64,000 nucleotides of DNA from Hofstenia miamia. Taxonomy: Eukaryota > Xenacoelomorpha > Acoela. Of this stretch, positions 47,132-58,256 are shown in pieces. The stretch lies in assembly GCA_004352715.1 (NCBI GenBank), contig SCFE01000015.1, forward strand, positions 2,673,401 to 2,737,400, read 5' to 3'. The notes beneath the pieces were generated by a model. The model was given only the letters and a program-made list of their open reading frames with translations, was not told the DNA's origin and did no database searches. The position numbers and the translations under genes are program-made. Each line of letters starts with the position of its first letter. Positions within the stretch are counted from its first letter, which is position 1.

Positions 47132-48375
47132 CTCTTGAATCGGATCTTTGTTGCGAAATATATTACAGGTCTTCTTAGTTTCTAATATTGGTCTTATTTT
47201 TGTGTATATTAATTTCGCATTAATTTTATTTATTCTTAAATTTAGCAGTTGTTGGTGCTCTTCAATATATAGCAACTTCCAATATATTGGGTTTTATCAT
47301 TAGATTGATCTTGGTTACATATTACTTCAGGTTTCTTTGTTAGCTTTTGATCAACATACCTCTTAGTTAATCGATGGGGATAGCCACATACCTCTTATAC
47401 CTCATATAATTCAGATATTGATTCAATTAAATTCTGGTAATTTCAAGAAATTTTGATTATATGATTAAGTAAGCATTTGATGATATTAATTTTATACTTT
47501 GAATCACAATATGAATAAATTGGAATGTAAAAATTGGTATTTGTTGGTTTTCGGTACATTTTAGTTTCGTAGGAATGGTTATTGTACATTATTGCAACAT
47601 CCAGAAAATTTAATTTATTGTTCACCGGGTATTCAATTGTAAATTGTAGCTCTTTTAAGCAATTATTCATAAAGTTCTTAAAATTTTCGACATTATCTTG
47701 GTTTTCGCATATAGTACAAATGTCATCAACATATCTATGATACGCAATGGGCTTTGTGATTTTTAAGCTATCTATATTCTTTTCGATGATATCCATGGCA
47801 AAGGATCCCATAGTTGGACATAGTGGCGATCCCATTGCCATTCCATTTATTTGCTCGTAAATAGTTTCATTAAATATAAATTATACGTTTAGACAAGCAA
47901 TATTCAATAATTTTCTTAGTTTGTTATGATTGATAGATATTTCATTCTCTGGAATTAGTCTTATGATATGGTCTATTGTTTTTTTCAGCGGAATGTTTGT
48001 AAATAACGACTTCACATCAAAGCTTGCAATAAATTTTCTTTTTCTTTTGTTTTTTTTCAATATCTTCTTTAAGTTTGTCTAAGAAATCAAATGTATCATT
48101 CAGATTATACTTTGTTGGAATATATTTTTAAGAAGTTCATCAAGCCTCTTTGATAATTTATAGGTGTTTGATTTAATCATTGACAAAATGGGTCTAAATG
48201 ATGGATCTTAGTTACTTTTATGAATTTTAAGTATAGCATACAATCGGTTCGGTTGACATCCTGAACTGTGATATAGCTTATATAGTTCAAGTGGTAATTC
48301 ACTATCAATAATTGTTTGTTAAATTTTTCTTCTTCATGCATAAATGTTGCATAGCATAAATCTGAGCGCAATAGT
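47132..48375 (-). pseudogene. Penelope-like element reverse transcriptase, degenerate, running into the gap
   Basis: Minus-strand motifs appear in family order. LYAILKIHK with PSFRPILS is the Penelope 'LYGLPKIHK...RPI.S' (48221-48247 and beyond). FIASFDVKSLFTNIPL is palm motif A, with Asp at 48016-48018. GMAMGSPLCPTMGSFAM is the GSP block. RYVDDICTI is the catalytic YVDD at 47722-47733. NKLNFLDVAI and YRKPTNTNFY are the following FLD and YRKPT blocks. The linker ends NKDPIQE at the gap edge, where the family next has a GIY-YIG endonuclease. Breaks include a stop within KSN*DPS, a stop at 47881-47883 and a frameshift in a poly-A tract near 48045. The longest intact piece is 47443-47841. It is inactive, but the assignment is firm. 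Confidence 0.9.
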
Positions 48376-48378
48376 ACC

Positions 48379-48417
48379 TATATATATATATATATATATA
48401 ATATATATAAATATATA
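48379..48417. repeat. (TA)n microsatellite
   Basis: About 11 TA units, then a degenerate tail. It lies between the two retroelement remnants. Confidence 0.95.
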
Positions 48418-48419
48418 AA

Positions 48420-48640
48420 AATATAACTTCTTGAAGTTTTTCGTATTGTGCTTTGGGATTTTAACAATATTTTGTGTTTTCTCAAATGACCAATTGAATT
48501 CATTATGGAGTGGCTGTTCTTTATCTTCGATGATCTCTTCTGTTGTTGACTTAAATTTCTTTCCAAACTTAGAATTGATAATTTCGATGAGTACATTTTT
48601 GCTGACTTTGTGATCCTGCTGTACAATCGTATTGACTTGA
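48420..48640 (-). CDS. Open coding-like stretch of unknown identity between two retroelements
   Basis: A minus-strand frame of about 73 codons without stop, rich in charged residues (for example IIEDKEQPLHNEFNWSFEK). It has no Met in a suitable place and no similarity I recognise. It could be the N-terminal part of the Penelope-like protein beyond the TA array, part of the neighbouring non-LTR element, or a separate relic. Confidence 0.3.
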
Positions 48641-48677
48641 CTAGAATTTCACGTTGTTTAGTTGTAATTGATGAAAC

Positions 48678-49463
48678 CTAGACTTCCGAAGTATATGTAT
48701 AGATTGGGCATATATACGTTTGGAATATGTAAATTTGTTTTTCAATTTTAACATTTGAAATTATAATGCATAAACAACGTATTTTAAAGTATGCCAATTT
48801 TGAAATATGGTTTACGTGATTTTTCCAACTCAAATTTTCATTTATATATAGGCCTAGATATTTAAAGATTCTAGCTTTCTTTATTGTTTCTTCTTCAGTT
48901 AACATTGCTTCGATTTCTGTAAATTTGTTCAATGAGTGATTAGTAACATTAAGGTGCTTAATTATCAGTTCGCAAGTTTTATTAATATTTATTTGCATAT
49001 TGCGGGATGTTGATTCAGATATCAATTTTTCAATGAATAAAGTTCCACTTAATGGCCCACCTTAATGGACATTTACAAATGTTGTATACTCATTCTTTCC
49101 ATATTTCCTCTGTTGGCCCCATCCATTCATGTACTGATTTATCCAATTAAATAACCCAGTGGAGTGACATTGGCTTTTATTTATAAGCCTATTTTGAAGA
49201 ATTGTGTTATACGTACTGGCGGTACTGCTATAGTAAAAAAAGACGATACGTACAGCTGATGTTTCCTTGGGGCTTAGTATGTTGTAAATGAAGTTCATTT
49301 TATGTAGTAGTGCGTCAGTTGTATTGCAATTTTGTTTATAGGCAAATTAGTATTGATCGGAGGAGGTACGTATCTGATCGGCATATATCTCTGATACTAT
49401 TTTGTCTAAGACACGTGCCAATATTGGAGCTATAGTAATTGGTCGGAAGTTCTTGAATGCATC
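48678..49463 (-). pseudogene. Non-LTR retrotransposon reverse transcriptase with YADD box deleted
   Basis: Minus-strand order: FKNFRPITIAPILARVLDKI (fingers, 'YRPI.L.P...K..EK'), SSDQY followed by a stop and NCNTTDALL ('Q.GFR....T.DAL'), then YYSSTASTYNTI, a degraded 'D..KAFDTV' palm motif. GLFNWINQYMNGWGQQ and GGPLSGTLF ('QGS.LGPLLF') come next. The sequence then jumps to NINKTCELIIKHL and FKYLGLYINENLSWKNHV, the thumb. The YADD catalytic block and about 50 surrounding residues are missing, so this is an internal deletion. It is of the Jockey/CR1/RTE general type; I cannot fix the clade. No endonuclease domain is present upstream, where a hairpin starts. Confidence 0.85.
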
Positions 49464-49509
49464 ATGTAAAATTGCAATATATATTTATATATATATTGCA
49501 ATTTTACAT
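49464..49509. repeat. 46-bp near-perfect palindrome at the 5' truncation point of the non-LTR element
   Basis: Arms of 21 bp (ATGTAAAATTGCAATATATA plus one base) and a 4-nt centre. The inner arm continues the reverse transcriptase frame and the outer arm is its inverted copy. Confidence 0.9.
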
Positions 49510-52500
49510 CACTTAATGAGCAAATATACATATTCCTCCCATCCAATACAAATAATGCAGTCTTAGTTGGGCAACCATGTAGTTTGCAAAATATTATAAT
49601 AAGTAATTATATAATGCTTGCTCCCCTATATAATTATATATATTTCGGCATAAAAAATTCCTTACAATTTGAGATAAATGCTCTATATTCAAAATTGCAA
49701 CTTGAGGAAACACTATACTTTCAGATATCATAGAACTTGACATCAATTTCATATTCTTCCGCATCTGATATGAAAATCTCTATTTGCAACAAGTAGAAGT
49801 GTTGAGTAAAAATACGTCAGCACAATGATTTGAAATAATGGTAATACTAATATACTAAGAAATATTATGATGTAATGAAATTGTATATAACTACAATTTA
49901 TCCTAAGAATATCAGTAGATGATTTATAATTCCTCCACAAAGAATGCTACTATAAAATTTTAATAGTTTTCTTAATTATTTTCTTGCTTTTCTCGTAACG
50001 AACATGAAATTTTAGCTAAACATAAATAAGAAAATGTATCGGTATCTTACTTTAGTTTTTTAGGAAGCCAGATAGGCAGGATTCAAATATTAATAATAAG
50101 TAAAATACTCAATGTCAACCATCGGAGATTATGCTTGTATCAAAATGCTTTGTTAGTGGAAATTTTCCTGTGTACTGTTGTATTTCACCAGAACTACTTC
50201 AGTAGCTACACCGCAGTATTTTGAAAAGTATTTGTGTTAATTGGAATTTTTTTAAGAAAGTGAGTATAATTTTCACGGCTATGGTGGAGCCTCAACAATA
50301 TGCTATATTCACTGTCAATTTTACTGAATGATCAAGCCAGCATTTCGAAAACTTGACAACCCAACCTAACAAAACACATTTATCAATTTCCAAATAATGA
50401 TCTAGTTAAAACCTTTGTCATCGGAACATGGTGCGGCCCGACTCATGGGACGGCCACGGCACTACTTTTGATGGTACAATTTACAAAAGCAAGTTAACAA
50501 TAAATCTTGTTTCTTAAATGATCTATAGAAGTAGAAGGTAAAACAATTTGTGAAGTTTTTTTTCAAAAAAATTTAAATGCTCATATTTACGAACTAATAA
50601 AAATTACTACAATATAGAATTTTGACTTTCATTACATCCGCATTTATGTATGGCGAGCCTCACCGAGACTTGGTTAGTGTGTCCACAGAAAGAGAAATAC
50701 ATTATTTTTGCATTGCCTCCATGCCACTTACAACTCATGATTTTCTGAACCTAAATTAATGTGGATCATTTGTATAAGATTCAAAGAAAAAATTTTAATA
50801 AAAAAGTTAATGCTTTCAACAGGTTGTGTGGTGGATAAAAATCCAGCCATACAAAATGAAAAATTCAGGATAAATCAGACTGGTATAAGTATTCTAATTA
50901 GCTCAAACATTTTAAATAAAATGTTTGAATTTGGGTAGAAGTTGTTAACAAATTCAAAAAATAAGCGAAAAATTGCACAAATCTTTAGTTTTAGAAGATA
51001 CTATTATTCTAAAACATATCGCCCAAGTTAATTTTTATAAGAGAAATACGCATACTAGATATATCTAAATTTTGAAAATAACACAAGATAGACGCCACCC
51101 CTTCATTGCCTTTCTAAAGCTATCCCAGGAAAAGAAAATTGCTGTTTCATGAGACAAACTTATCGCCTGAACATTAGGTATGGGGAGAATTTGAATGTTT
51201 TTTATTAGGACATGTGAGCCTATTTTTGCATATATGGATCAATATCCCAATTTAGTTTGTTGAAAAATGTTTGAAAATATGATGAAGAAGAAGGAAACTA
51301 TATGGTTACATTATAATGTTGAGGGTTAATTTTTCATTAATATAGCCTTAGCAGAGATGTCAGAGCTTCTGGGCATACATAGGTCGGGATGGGCTTGGAT
51401 AGTGGTCAGCTTGTGCTGGTCTATCATTAGCAAAAAATTAGACTCATTGTGCGGACTTCTATTTCCATAAAAACGTTGGCTTATATAACATGAATACTTA
51501 ATATATCAACTCTTAATGGACTTGGGTTGAGTAGGTCTAATTCTTTGTAAATTCTTGTACCTCTTGTGGGTTTGCAAGAGCTGGGCTTCAACACAGGTTT
51601 AAAGGCTTATTTATATTTCTGAGTTCCATGAATTACACAAGATAATAGATAAAAATCGTAGCTTCAAGGAAACTACAGAAACATTACAAAAACAATAATG
51701 AATTTTCCTATTTAACTGTATGATTGAATTATGGAAAATATGTTTATTTTTTCCTTTCTTGACATTGATTCAATGACATTTTAGAAGAGGTAAGCTGTTT
51801 TAGTTGATATCTTTCAAATGCAAGCCATACGCATTCTTTCATTCAGGTTGATTTTTCATGATAAGATCAATAAATCTTTAATTGGCCCTAATTATGGGGT
51901 GGATGTTACTGTACAAAGCATTAATAGAGCCTTTAAATTAGCTAATTTTTAAATACAACATTTTTCATGTGCAACCTTCCTGAAAGTAAACAAGTGTTGA
52001 CACGAACTTGCAAATACTCATCACTAGACTTGTAAGGTTTGGTGCAATTTACTGAATTTACTTTTGGAAGACTGCATTGAGTTGGTCGCTTTTTGACGGT
52101 AAACTCTTCTCTTTAGGTATCCCCAACAAAAATACCTAAAGAAAAAGTTCCTGGGGATTGACCTGATCATTTCATGTCTCAAATCTTTGAATCAATTTCA
52201 CATCATTAAAAATCCCCCTGTATATTAAATTCCGTTATGCACTTATAAATGTTTAATATTAATGTTCACAAGATTACCACCCACCCAAATTGTAAGCATT
52301 ATGTAATTTATTACCCTGTTGTGTTGTGTATGTTGTGTGACACAACAGCTTCAACGTGGAGTAGAACAGGTTTTCCAAGATCGATTGGTGTGCATCCTTA
52401 TCAATGTTGTTAATACGTCAAGAAATAATTTTGATGGTTATCACTGCCTTAGACAAAGTCTCCTCATCGAATAAAAGATTAAGAAGACGAGTACAGTCCG

Positions 52501-53740
52501 ATTGTTGCAATCAGGGTCCTTGCCTGCATTTGCTGTTATAGTAGTCATGGCTCCAGTCACACTATTCTATCCAATTTTCAAAACTTCTAAAATGTGTTAA
52601 AGTAGTATTTTATACTCACTTTTAAAAGTACAAAAAATCATTATTAACAAATCGATCAGTAAGTATTTCGTAACTGATTCAAATATTAAAATATTATTGG
52701 TGTTGTGATTCAGGAGAAAGCATGATTTACGAAAAACTTCAGGTCCAAAAGAGGAAAGAAAGTGTACCATGCCTAACAAAGTTACAAATTTGGGTTTTTC
52801 TCTAGTGTTGACATTTTGTAGTATTTCCATTTTTAATAGATCTGAACAAATTCACTTAGAAGATGTTATGAATTGGAAGTTATTAACCCGCATTTGTTCA
52901 AGAAGACAAAAATGTCCTTTCCTGTTACTTAAATTGATGTATATTGAAATTTAGATAAGCTAGCAATATGAAAATTCATGACTTTACTTGTGTAGAGATT
53001 AGATTGTTCTGTCTAAAAATGCTTGTCTAAAACATGTCATACTGTCATATACATGGAATAGAACTCAAATAACCTATTGCGTTTCACTGAGTAAAAAATC
53101 ATTCCAATCTACTTAACCCCATCTAGTGCCGACCTTAAGCCCTCCTTTTATTTAAATATTACGTGTTGTTAATCAAATTGACTTATGCTTTGAGGAAATC
53201 ACAGCAATGTAGATTTGCAAGTGAAATTTAATATATAATTTCGTTTCCTGATAATATCTATGGTAGAAAGTTACATAGCTGTTATTTGTATTTTTTGAAA
53301 CTCATACAGCATCTGCAAACACTAGGCTTGCTTCCAAATTCCGATATTGCACATAAAAGTATGTTGTCGTTGAAATTTACTGGGGATTACCAAAAAATGT
53401 TGTATGAAACATGCTGCCTGTCATGGTATTATTTGTAAAGAACACTCGAAAAAACTGTCCATAGTTGTGCTTCTCATTGAAAATTTTGATTTTTTAGTTA
53501 GCATAATATGAGCCTTCATCCATTTAAAATAATCGTTCGAATTGTTTCATTGCAGCCAGTTAACAATGGCTAAAGTCGATTTTTAGCATTAGATCAGTAA
53601 GCACTCCTTGAAAATATATTTTCATCTGATCTTTCACATGCGAAAATTATGGAATAGAAACTAAATTTCTACAAATAGCAATTTCAATGAGATTATCAAC
53701 ATAATTGAAAGTAAATGTACCTGCTAGTGTTTTTCTGAAT
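49510..53740. other. AT-rich DNA, unassigned
   Basis: It contains a possible lone hAT terminus at about 50430-50463 (inverted: TAGTGCCGTGGCCGTCCCAT). Slightly richer patches at 51350-51610 and 52040-52560 match no family I could identify. Confidence 0.4.
50430..50463. mobile_element. Possible lone hAT-type terminus
   Basis: A sharply G+C-rich 35-bp patch ends, read inverted, TAGTGCCGTGGCC, which fits the hAT start pattern. No partner end or repeated CTTTTGAT target site was found nearby. Confidence 0.25.
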
Positions 53741-53824
53741 TCTGAATGAAGCAAACGAAAAAGGCTTATAGTTCATTTTCTGAATGAAGCAAACGAAAAA
53801 GGCTTATAGTTCATTTTCTGAATG
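53741..53824. repeat. 38-bp minisatellite interrupted by the gap
   Basis: Two complete identical 38-bp units (53741-53778 and 53779-53816) and the first 8 bp of a third unit precede the Ns. Unit start: TCTGAATGAAGCAAACG. Confidence 0.95.
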
Positions 53825-54824
53825 NNNNNNNNNNNNNNNNNNNNNNNNNNNNNNNNNNNNNNNNNNNNNNNNNNNNNNNNNNNNNNNNNNNNNNNNNNNN
53901 NNNNNNNNNNNNNNNNNNNNNNNNNNNNNNNNNNNNNNNNNNNNNNNNNNNNNNNNNNNNNNNNNNNNNNNNNNNNNNNNNNNNNNNNNNNNNNNNNNNN
54001 NNNNNNNNNNNNNNNNNNNNNNNNNNNNNNNNNNNNNNNNNNNNNNNNNNNNNNNNNNNNNNNNNNNNNNNNNNNNNNNNNNNNNNNNNNNNNNNNNNNN
54101 NNNNNNNNNNNNNNNNNNNNNNNNNNNNNNNNNNNNNNNNNNNNNNNNNNNNNNNNNNNNNNNNNNNNNNNNNNNNNNNNNNNNNNNNNNNNNNNNNNNN
54201 NNNNNNNNNNNNNNNNNNNNNNNNNNNNNNNNNNNNNNNNNNNNNNNNNNNNNNNNNNNNNNNNNNNNNNNNNNNNNNNNNNNNNNNNNNNNNNNNNNNN
54301 NNNNNNNNNNNNNNNNNNNNNNNNNNNNNNNNNNNNNNNNNNNNNNNNNNNNNNNNNNNNNNNNNNNNNNNNNNNNNNNNNNNNNNNNNNNNNNNNNNNN
54401 NNNNNNNNNNNNNNNNNNNNNNNNNNNNNNNNNNNNNNNNNNNNNNNNNNNNNNNNNNNNNNNNNNNNNNNNNNNNNNNNNNNNNNNNNNNNNNNNNNNN
54501 NNNNNNNNNNNNNNNNNNNNNNNNNNNNNNNNNNNNNNNNNNNNNNNNNNNNNNNNNNNNNNNNNNNNNNNNNNNNNNNNNNNNNNNNNNNNNNNNNNNN
54601 NNNNNNNNNNNNNNNNNNNNNNNNNNNNNNNNNNNNNNNNNNNNNNNNNNNNNNNNNNNNNNNNNNNNNNNNNNNNNNNNNNNNNNNNNNNNNNNNNNNN
54701 NNNNNNNNNNNNNNNNNNNNNNNNNNNNNNNNNNNNNNNNNNNNNNNNNNNNNNNNNNNNNNNNNNNNNNNNNNNNNNNNNNNNNNNNNNNNNNNNNNNN
54801 NNNNNNNNNNNNNNNNNNNNNNNN
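53825..54824. other. Scaffold gap of 1000 N
   Basis: Exactly 1000 undetermined bases, entered through a minisatellite and left through a (TA)n array. Confidence 0.99.
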
Positions 54825-54848
54825 ATATATATATATATATATATATAT
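54825..54848. repeat. (TA)n microsatellite at gap edge
   Basis: Twelve TA units begin at the first resolved base. Confidence 0.95.
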
Positions 54849-55599
54849 CAAGGACATCTAATTAATCAGAACGTGGTAATTAAAAAAAGGTAGGAAATTG
54901 TTGACGGCCCATTGCAGTTATATAGTTATGTTTTTTACCGCTAGTTGTTCAGAAATGAATTGCAATTCACGTAATTAAAATCAATTAAAATTGCTGTGTG
55001 TATAATCGTGAACAAATGTCCAGTTTTTAAATGTCGATCAACTATAAAAATGAATCATACACTAGTGTATTTGCCTTGCCAAAAGATGCAATTTGCTGAA
55101 ATGTTTGGATAAGTGCCTTACTGAATAAAAGATTGTCCTTATCATAAAATATCTCTATTTGTGAGAAACATTAGCCATTAAGCTGTAAGTTGAAAAGATA
55201 TGATGGAAGATACCCTACCCCTATAGATCCACCTTCGATTTTCAATTGTCCAAAATCATACTTTCGACGAACAAATTCGAAAGAAACAGTGCTAAGGTGG
55301 TTTCAGTGAAAAACAGAAAGAAATAATTTGGTTGACGAAATACAATGCTTTCCTGATAATGATTGCATTGCAAATTGGAATAGCCTTTTCAGACATTTTT
55401 CCGATTTGGACGAAATGATAATATGGAAAAGCGTAGCAGCGGACTGGCCGATACCAATAACCCGGTATCTGCCGCCACATATATATATATATATAATGCA
55501 TTATATATGTATGCATATAAATACATATCAAATTTGTCAATTTTGATGTATTTTATCGCAGATTTCTGGTGTGTTAATAAGCTATTCTGCCTTTGTCCA
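54849..55599. other. AT-rich DNA with one coding-like stretch
   Basis: The plus frame 55325-55480 (CFPDNDCIANWNSLFRHF, then ITRYLPPH) has protein-like composition and runs into a TA array. A stop lies directly upstream and I do not recognise it. Confidence 0.35.
55479..55496. repeat. (TA)n microsatellite
   Basis: Eight to nine TA units. Confidence 0.9.
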
Positions 55600-55607
55600 A
55601 CTTGAAC

Positions 55608-55874
55608 TAGAGTTCTGCGGCCAATGCAATTTTCTTGGCCATAGCCGGCCGTTAGCCATGATTTTTTTGCTGTAGTCAACGCCTTTAGCTAATACAAAGT
55701 GAAATACTGCAGTTTTCAATGAAACGATTAAAACATGCTCATAGTTTGAACAATGGCTCAAAGCGACTAAGTTTTAGAAGCAAAAATAAAAATAAAAATC
55801 ATGGAAATAAATGTTAAGAAATGAATCATTGCCGAAATTTTGGCCGTTAGTCGGCAGTTAGCAGCAGAACACTA
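55608..55874. mobile_element. Non-autonomous hAT element (267 bp)
   Basis: The left end is TAGAGTTCTGCGGCCAATG and the right end, inverted, is TAGTGTTCTGCTGCTAAC. Flanks ACTTGAAC (55600-55607) and CCTTGACC (55875-55882) agree at 6 of 8 positions, as expected for an old hAT target duplication. Subterminal GGCC/CCGTTAG motifs recur on both sides (GCCGGCCGTTAGCC and GGCCGTTAGTCGGC). It has no coding capacity. Confidence 0.72.
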
Positions 55875-55882
55875 CCTTGACC

Positions 55883-56363
55883 TTGAAGTATGCTTTTCAT
55901 GTTTTGCAAAAGAAAATTTTATAAAACAAATAATAATGAAAATGAACGCAAAATCAATGAATCAAAATTTAATGAAAGAAAGTTATATAGCTTCACAAAA
56001 TGAAAATGGAATAGAAGAAGAAATTTTGAACTTTATGAATCAAACTAAAATGCAGTCTAGCAACAACAATACGAATTCAAAAATGTTCGAGTCGATGCAA
56101 CATTTTCTCTTAAATTTTTCAAATAGTGCACACATTATTGTGATTCCATAGTTGGAATGTCAAAATGCAGATTAGGACTAGAAGTAGGAATAATTGCAAC
56201 CTTTACTACAATTTCTATTATTTTGTAACGATCATTGTAAACAATGCATTTGAAAATTAAATATATAATATTTTAACCGGATTTTAACGTGATTAACCGG
56301 CTCCTCCAGATTAACCGGCCTTATCCGGACAAGACCAGCTTAACCGGACCGGATCCAGCACTA
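55883..56363 (+). mobile_element. Possible hAT element right part with weak transposase trace
   Basis: The right end (56272-56363) is packed with AACCGG motifs and finishes, read inverted, TAGTGCTGGATCCGG, a good hAT terminus. Before it, the plus frame to 56151 includes IEEEILNFMNQTK, faintly like the 'E.E.Y L' stretch near the C-terminus of hAT transposases. The frame's apparent start lies inside the neighbouring 267-bp element, so that Met is not real. The left end was not found and may be in the gap. Confidence 0.4.
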
Positions 56364-56371
56364 TTAACAAT

Positions 56372-57543
56372 TCAATTATATTTCTAAATCTTTTAAAACT
56401 AAATCTTTGAGGTAATAAAAATTTATTTTTTTTCAAAAAGTCTTAAATATACTTTCAGGAAATCCATTAACGACAGTAAACTTAATACTGGAATGCTTCA
56501 ATTTACAATAATGGTTAAAATATTTGAATATTTTAATAACAGTAATGATGATTCAGAAAATGCGATAATTCGCTATTCTTCAACCTATCAAATTTGATAC
56601 CACCAGCCGATTTTAAAAAATTATTCAGATACGTTATTCAAAGCGTAGAAATATTAATGAGAAGATTTACGAAAATAAATATAATTTCAAAATGATAACA
56701 ATATTTTTATTGCTAATGCTGATAGAACATCTATGGTTTGAATATGCCAAAATTCAGATGATCTAAACTTAACAAAATTTTAATACTGAATTAAAATTTT
56801 GCATTATTCATAAACAAATGTAATTAAAAATCATTGCAAATTAATAAAGATCAATGATAAATGATTTGTTAAAAAAAATTGGTTAATGAAGCCTACTTAA
56901 AATCCAAGTGAATTTTATACAATATTCAAAAGTCACAAATAGAAAATACATTCAGGAAGCAATGAAAGGTTTAGACATTAAGGAAGTTCTTAAAAATAAT
57001 ACATTAGGGGAGCAACAACTGGTATGAATTTGAAACTAAATAGATTCAGTAATATATTACACCAATGCTGTCAAAAACTAAAATCTATGTTAGATATCAT
57101 TCGAATTTCTGTAGCTGGATAAAAGTGTAACAATTTACGGCGTTTGACGTCATTAACTGCTTTAAAAATATCCATTCAGAATTGGGCAATATATGATTAC
57201 GTTAATTTCTAAAAAATTCAAAATCTCTTAGATGAAGGCGTTAAACTTATAAGTATAGCGATGCAATTTACTCTAGAATCTTAAAGAATATATGAAAGAA
57301 AAAACCTTTTAGCAAATAAAAGGCTTTGCAATGAGACAATCAGCAATACCACCTTATGTAAAAATAGCAAATGCTATTTAAAAAATTGTACTTCCTAATA
57401 AAAATATTTTTCGCTGAAGCACCTTTAAGTTTTGGTTGAATTTGCAACGAACACGTTAAAGGCTGAACTTTGAATAATGCATATGAAGCTTCAGTGCAAA
57501 TTTAGAAATGTTTGAAAATTTATAAAACTCCAGGTGACTTTTG

Positions 57544-57545
<2 letters not shown>
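56372..57545. other. AT-rich DNA without recognisable gene
   Basis: Nothing recognised on either strand. Confidence 0.5.
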
Positions 57546-57586
<41 letters not shown>

Positions 57587-57913
57587 TCGAAATTTGCGTC
57601 GAGTTCTCGTACTCGTACTCAACTCGAGGACCAAAAACTCAACTCAACATTTCGATAGTAGCTAGAATGGCATCTATTTTTGCATATAATGTCGAGAAAC
57701 TCATCGACTTTCACTGTTTATCACAAATTTTTAACCCTCAGGCTTGGTTTTTCTACTATTTATTTTACCATGTTGTATTTATGTCGAATAATTATATATA
57801 TATAATTCATTAACCTGAACATAAAATGTATTTTTTAAAACAGGAATTCTATCTAATTATATCCCACATGTTCTGAAATAGTACTCTACTACTTACAACA
57901 TAAGTAATATTAA
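57546..57913. repeat. 370-bp repeat, copy 1, headed by (TA)n
   Basis: It begins with about 20 TA units, then TCGAAATTTGCGTCGAG and a run of ACTCG-type motifs, and ends at AACATAAGTAATATTAA. The same unit recurs at 58212-58586 in direct orientation with very few changes. The shared reading frame (SIVARMASIFAYNVEK) exists only because the DNA is repeated. The family is unknown. Confidence 0.93.
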
Positions 57914-58211
57914 GAGGAACTCAGTGTCAATATCTTCAATGCCACGTGCAGTGAATAATGATGTTCTCTTGCTCTGAATGTACCAGCAGTTTGGGCTGAA
58001 GAAAGCTTTTTAAGTTCAAGACTAAACCCTTGCAAGGATTAAGAAGAAATTCGTGCATAGAAGAGTCCCTTTCATCAAAGGTTCTCAAATGTGACCACCC
58101 ACCTCACCAGACTTGAATTTACTGAATTTCTTAGTCAGTGTTGATGAGCTTTCAACTTCTATTCGGTGAGAAATGAACAAAATAGATTAAAGTTCTCCCT
58201 TGAGACCTTCA
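57914..58211 (+). pseudogene. Mariner-type transposase fragment between the direct repeats
   Basis: The plus strand reads PPTSPDLNLLNFLV from 58096, preceded by a TGA at 58093-58095 exactly where mariner has the Trp of 'WPP.SPDLNPLDF'. The following VSVDELSTSIR fits poorly. Upstream, about 25 codons look coding-like but cannot be aligned by eye. It is a small, dead fragment. Confidence 0.55.
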
Positions 58212-58223
58212 ATATATATATAT

Positions 58224-58256
<33 letters not shown>

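Noticed and set aside
53551-53560. TTAACAAT near 53557 as the missing target duplication partner of the hAT end at 56363
   Set aside because: It is not followed by a hAT-type terminus.
45989-54893. Long frames of 341-428 codons across the two N runs
   Set aside because: Stop-free only because N codons translate as unknown; there is no sequence underneath.
55840-56151. 103-codon plus frame as an independent gene
   Set aside because: Its Met lies inside a hAT element and the initial 11 codons are element sequence; only a faint hAT-transposase-like trace remains, annotated as such.
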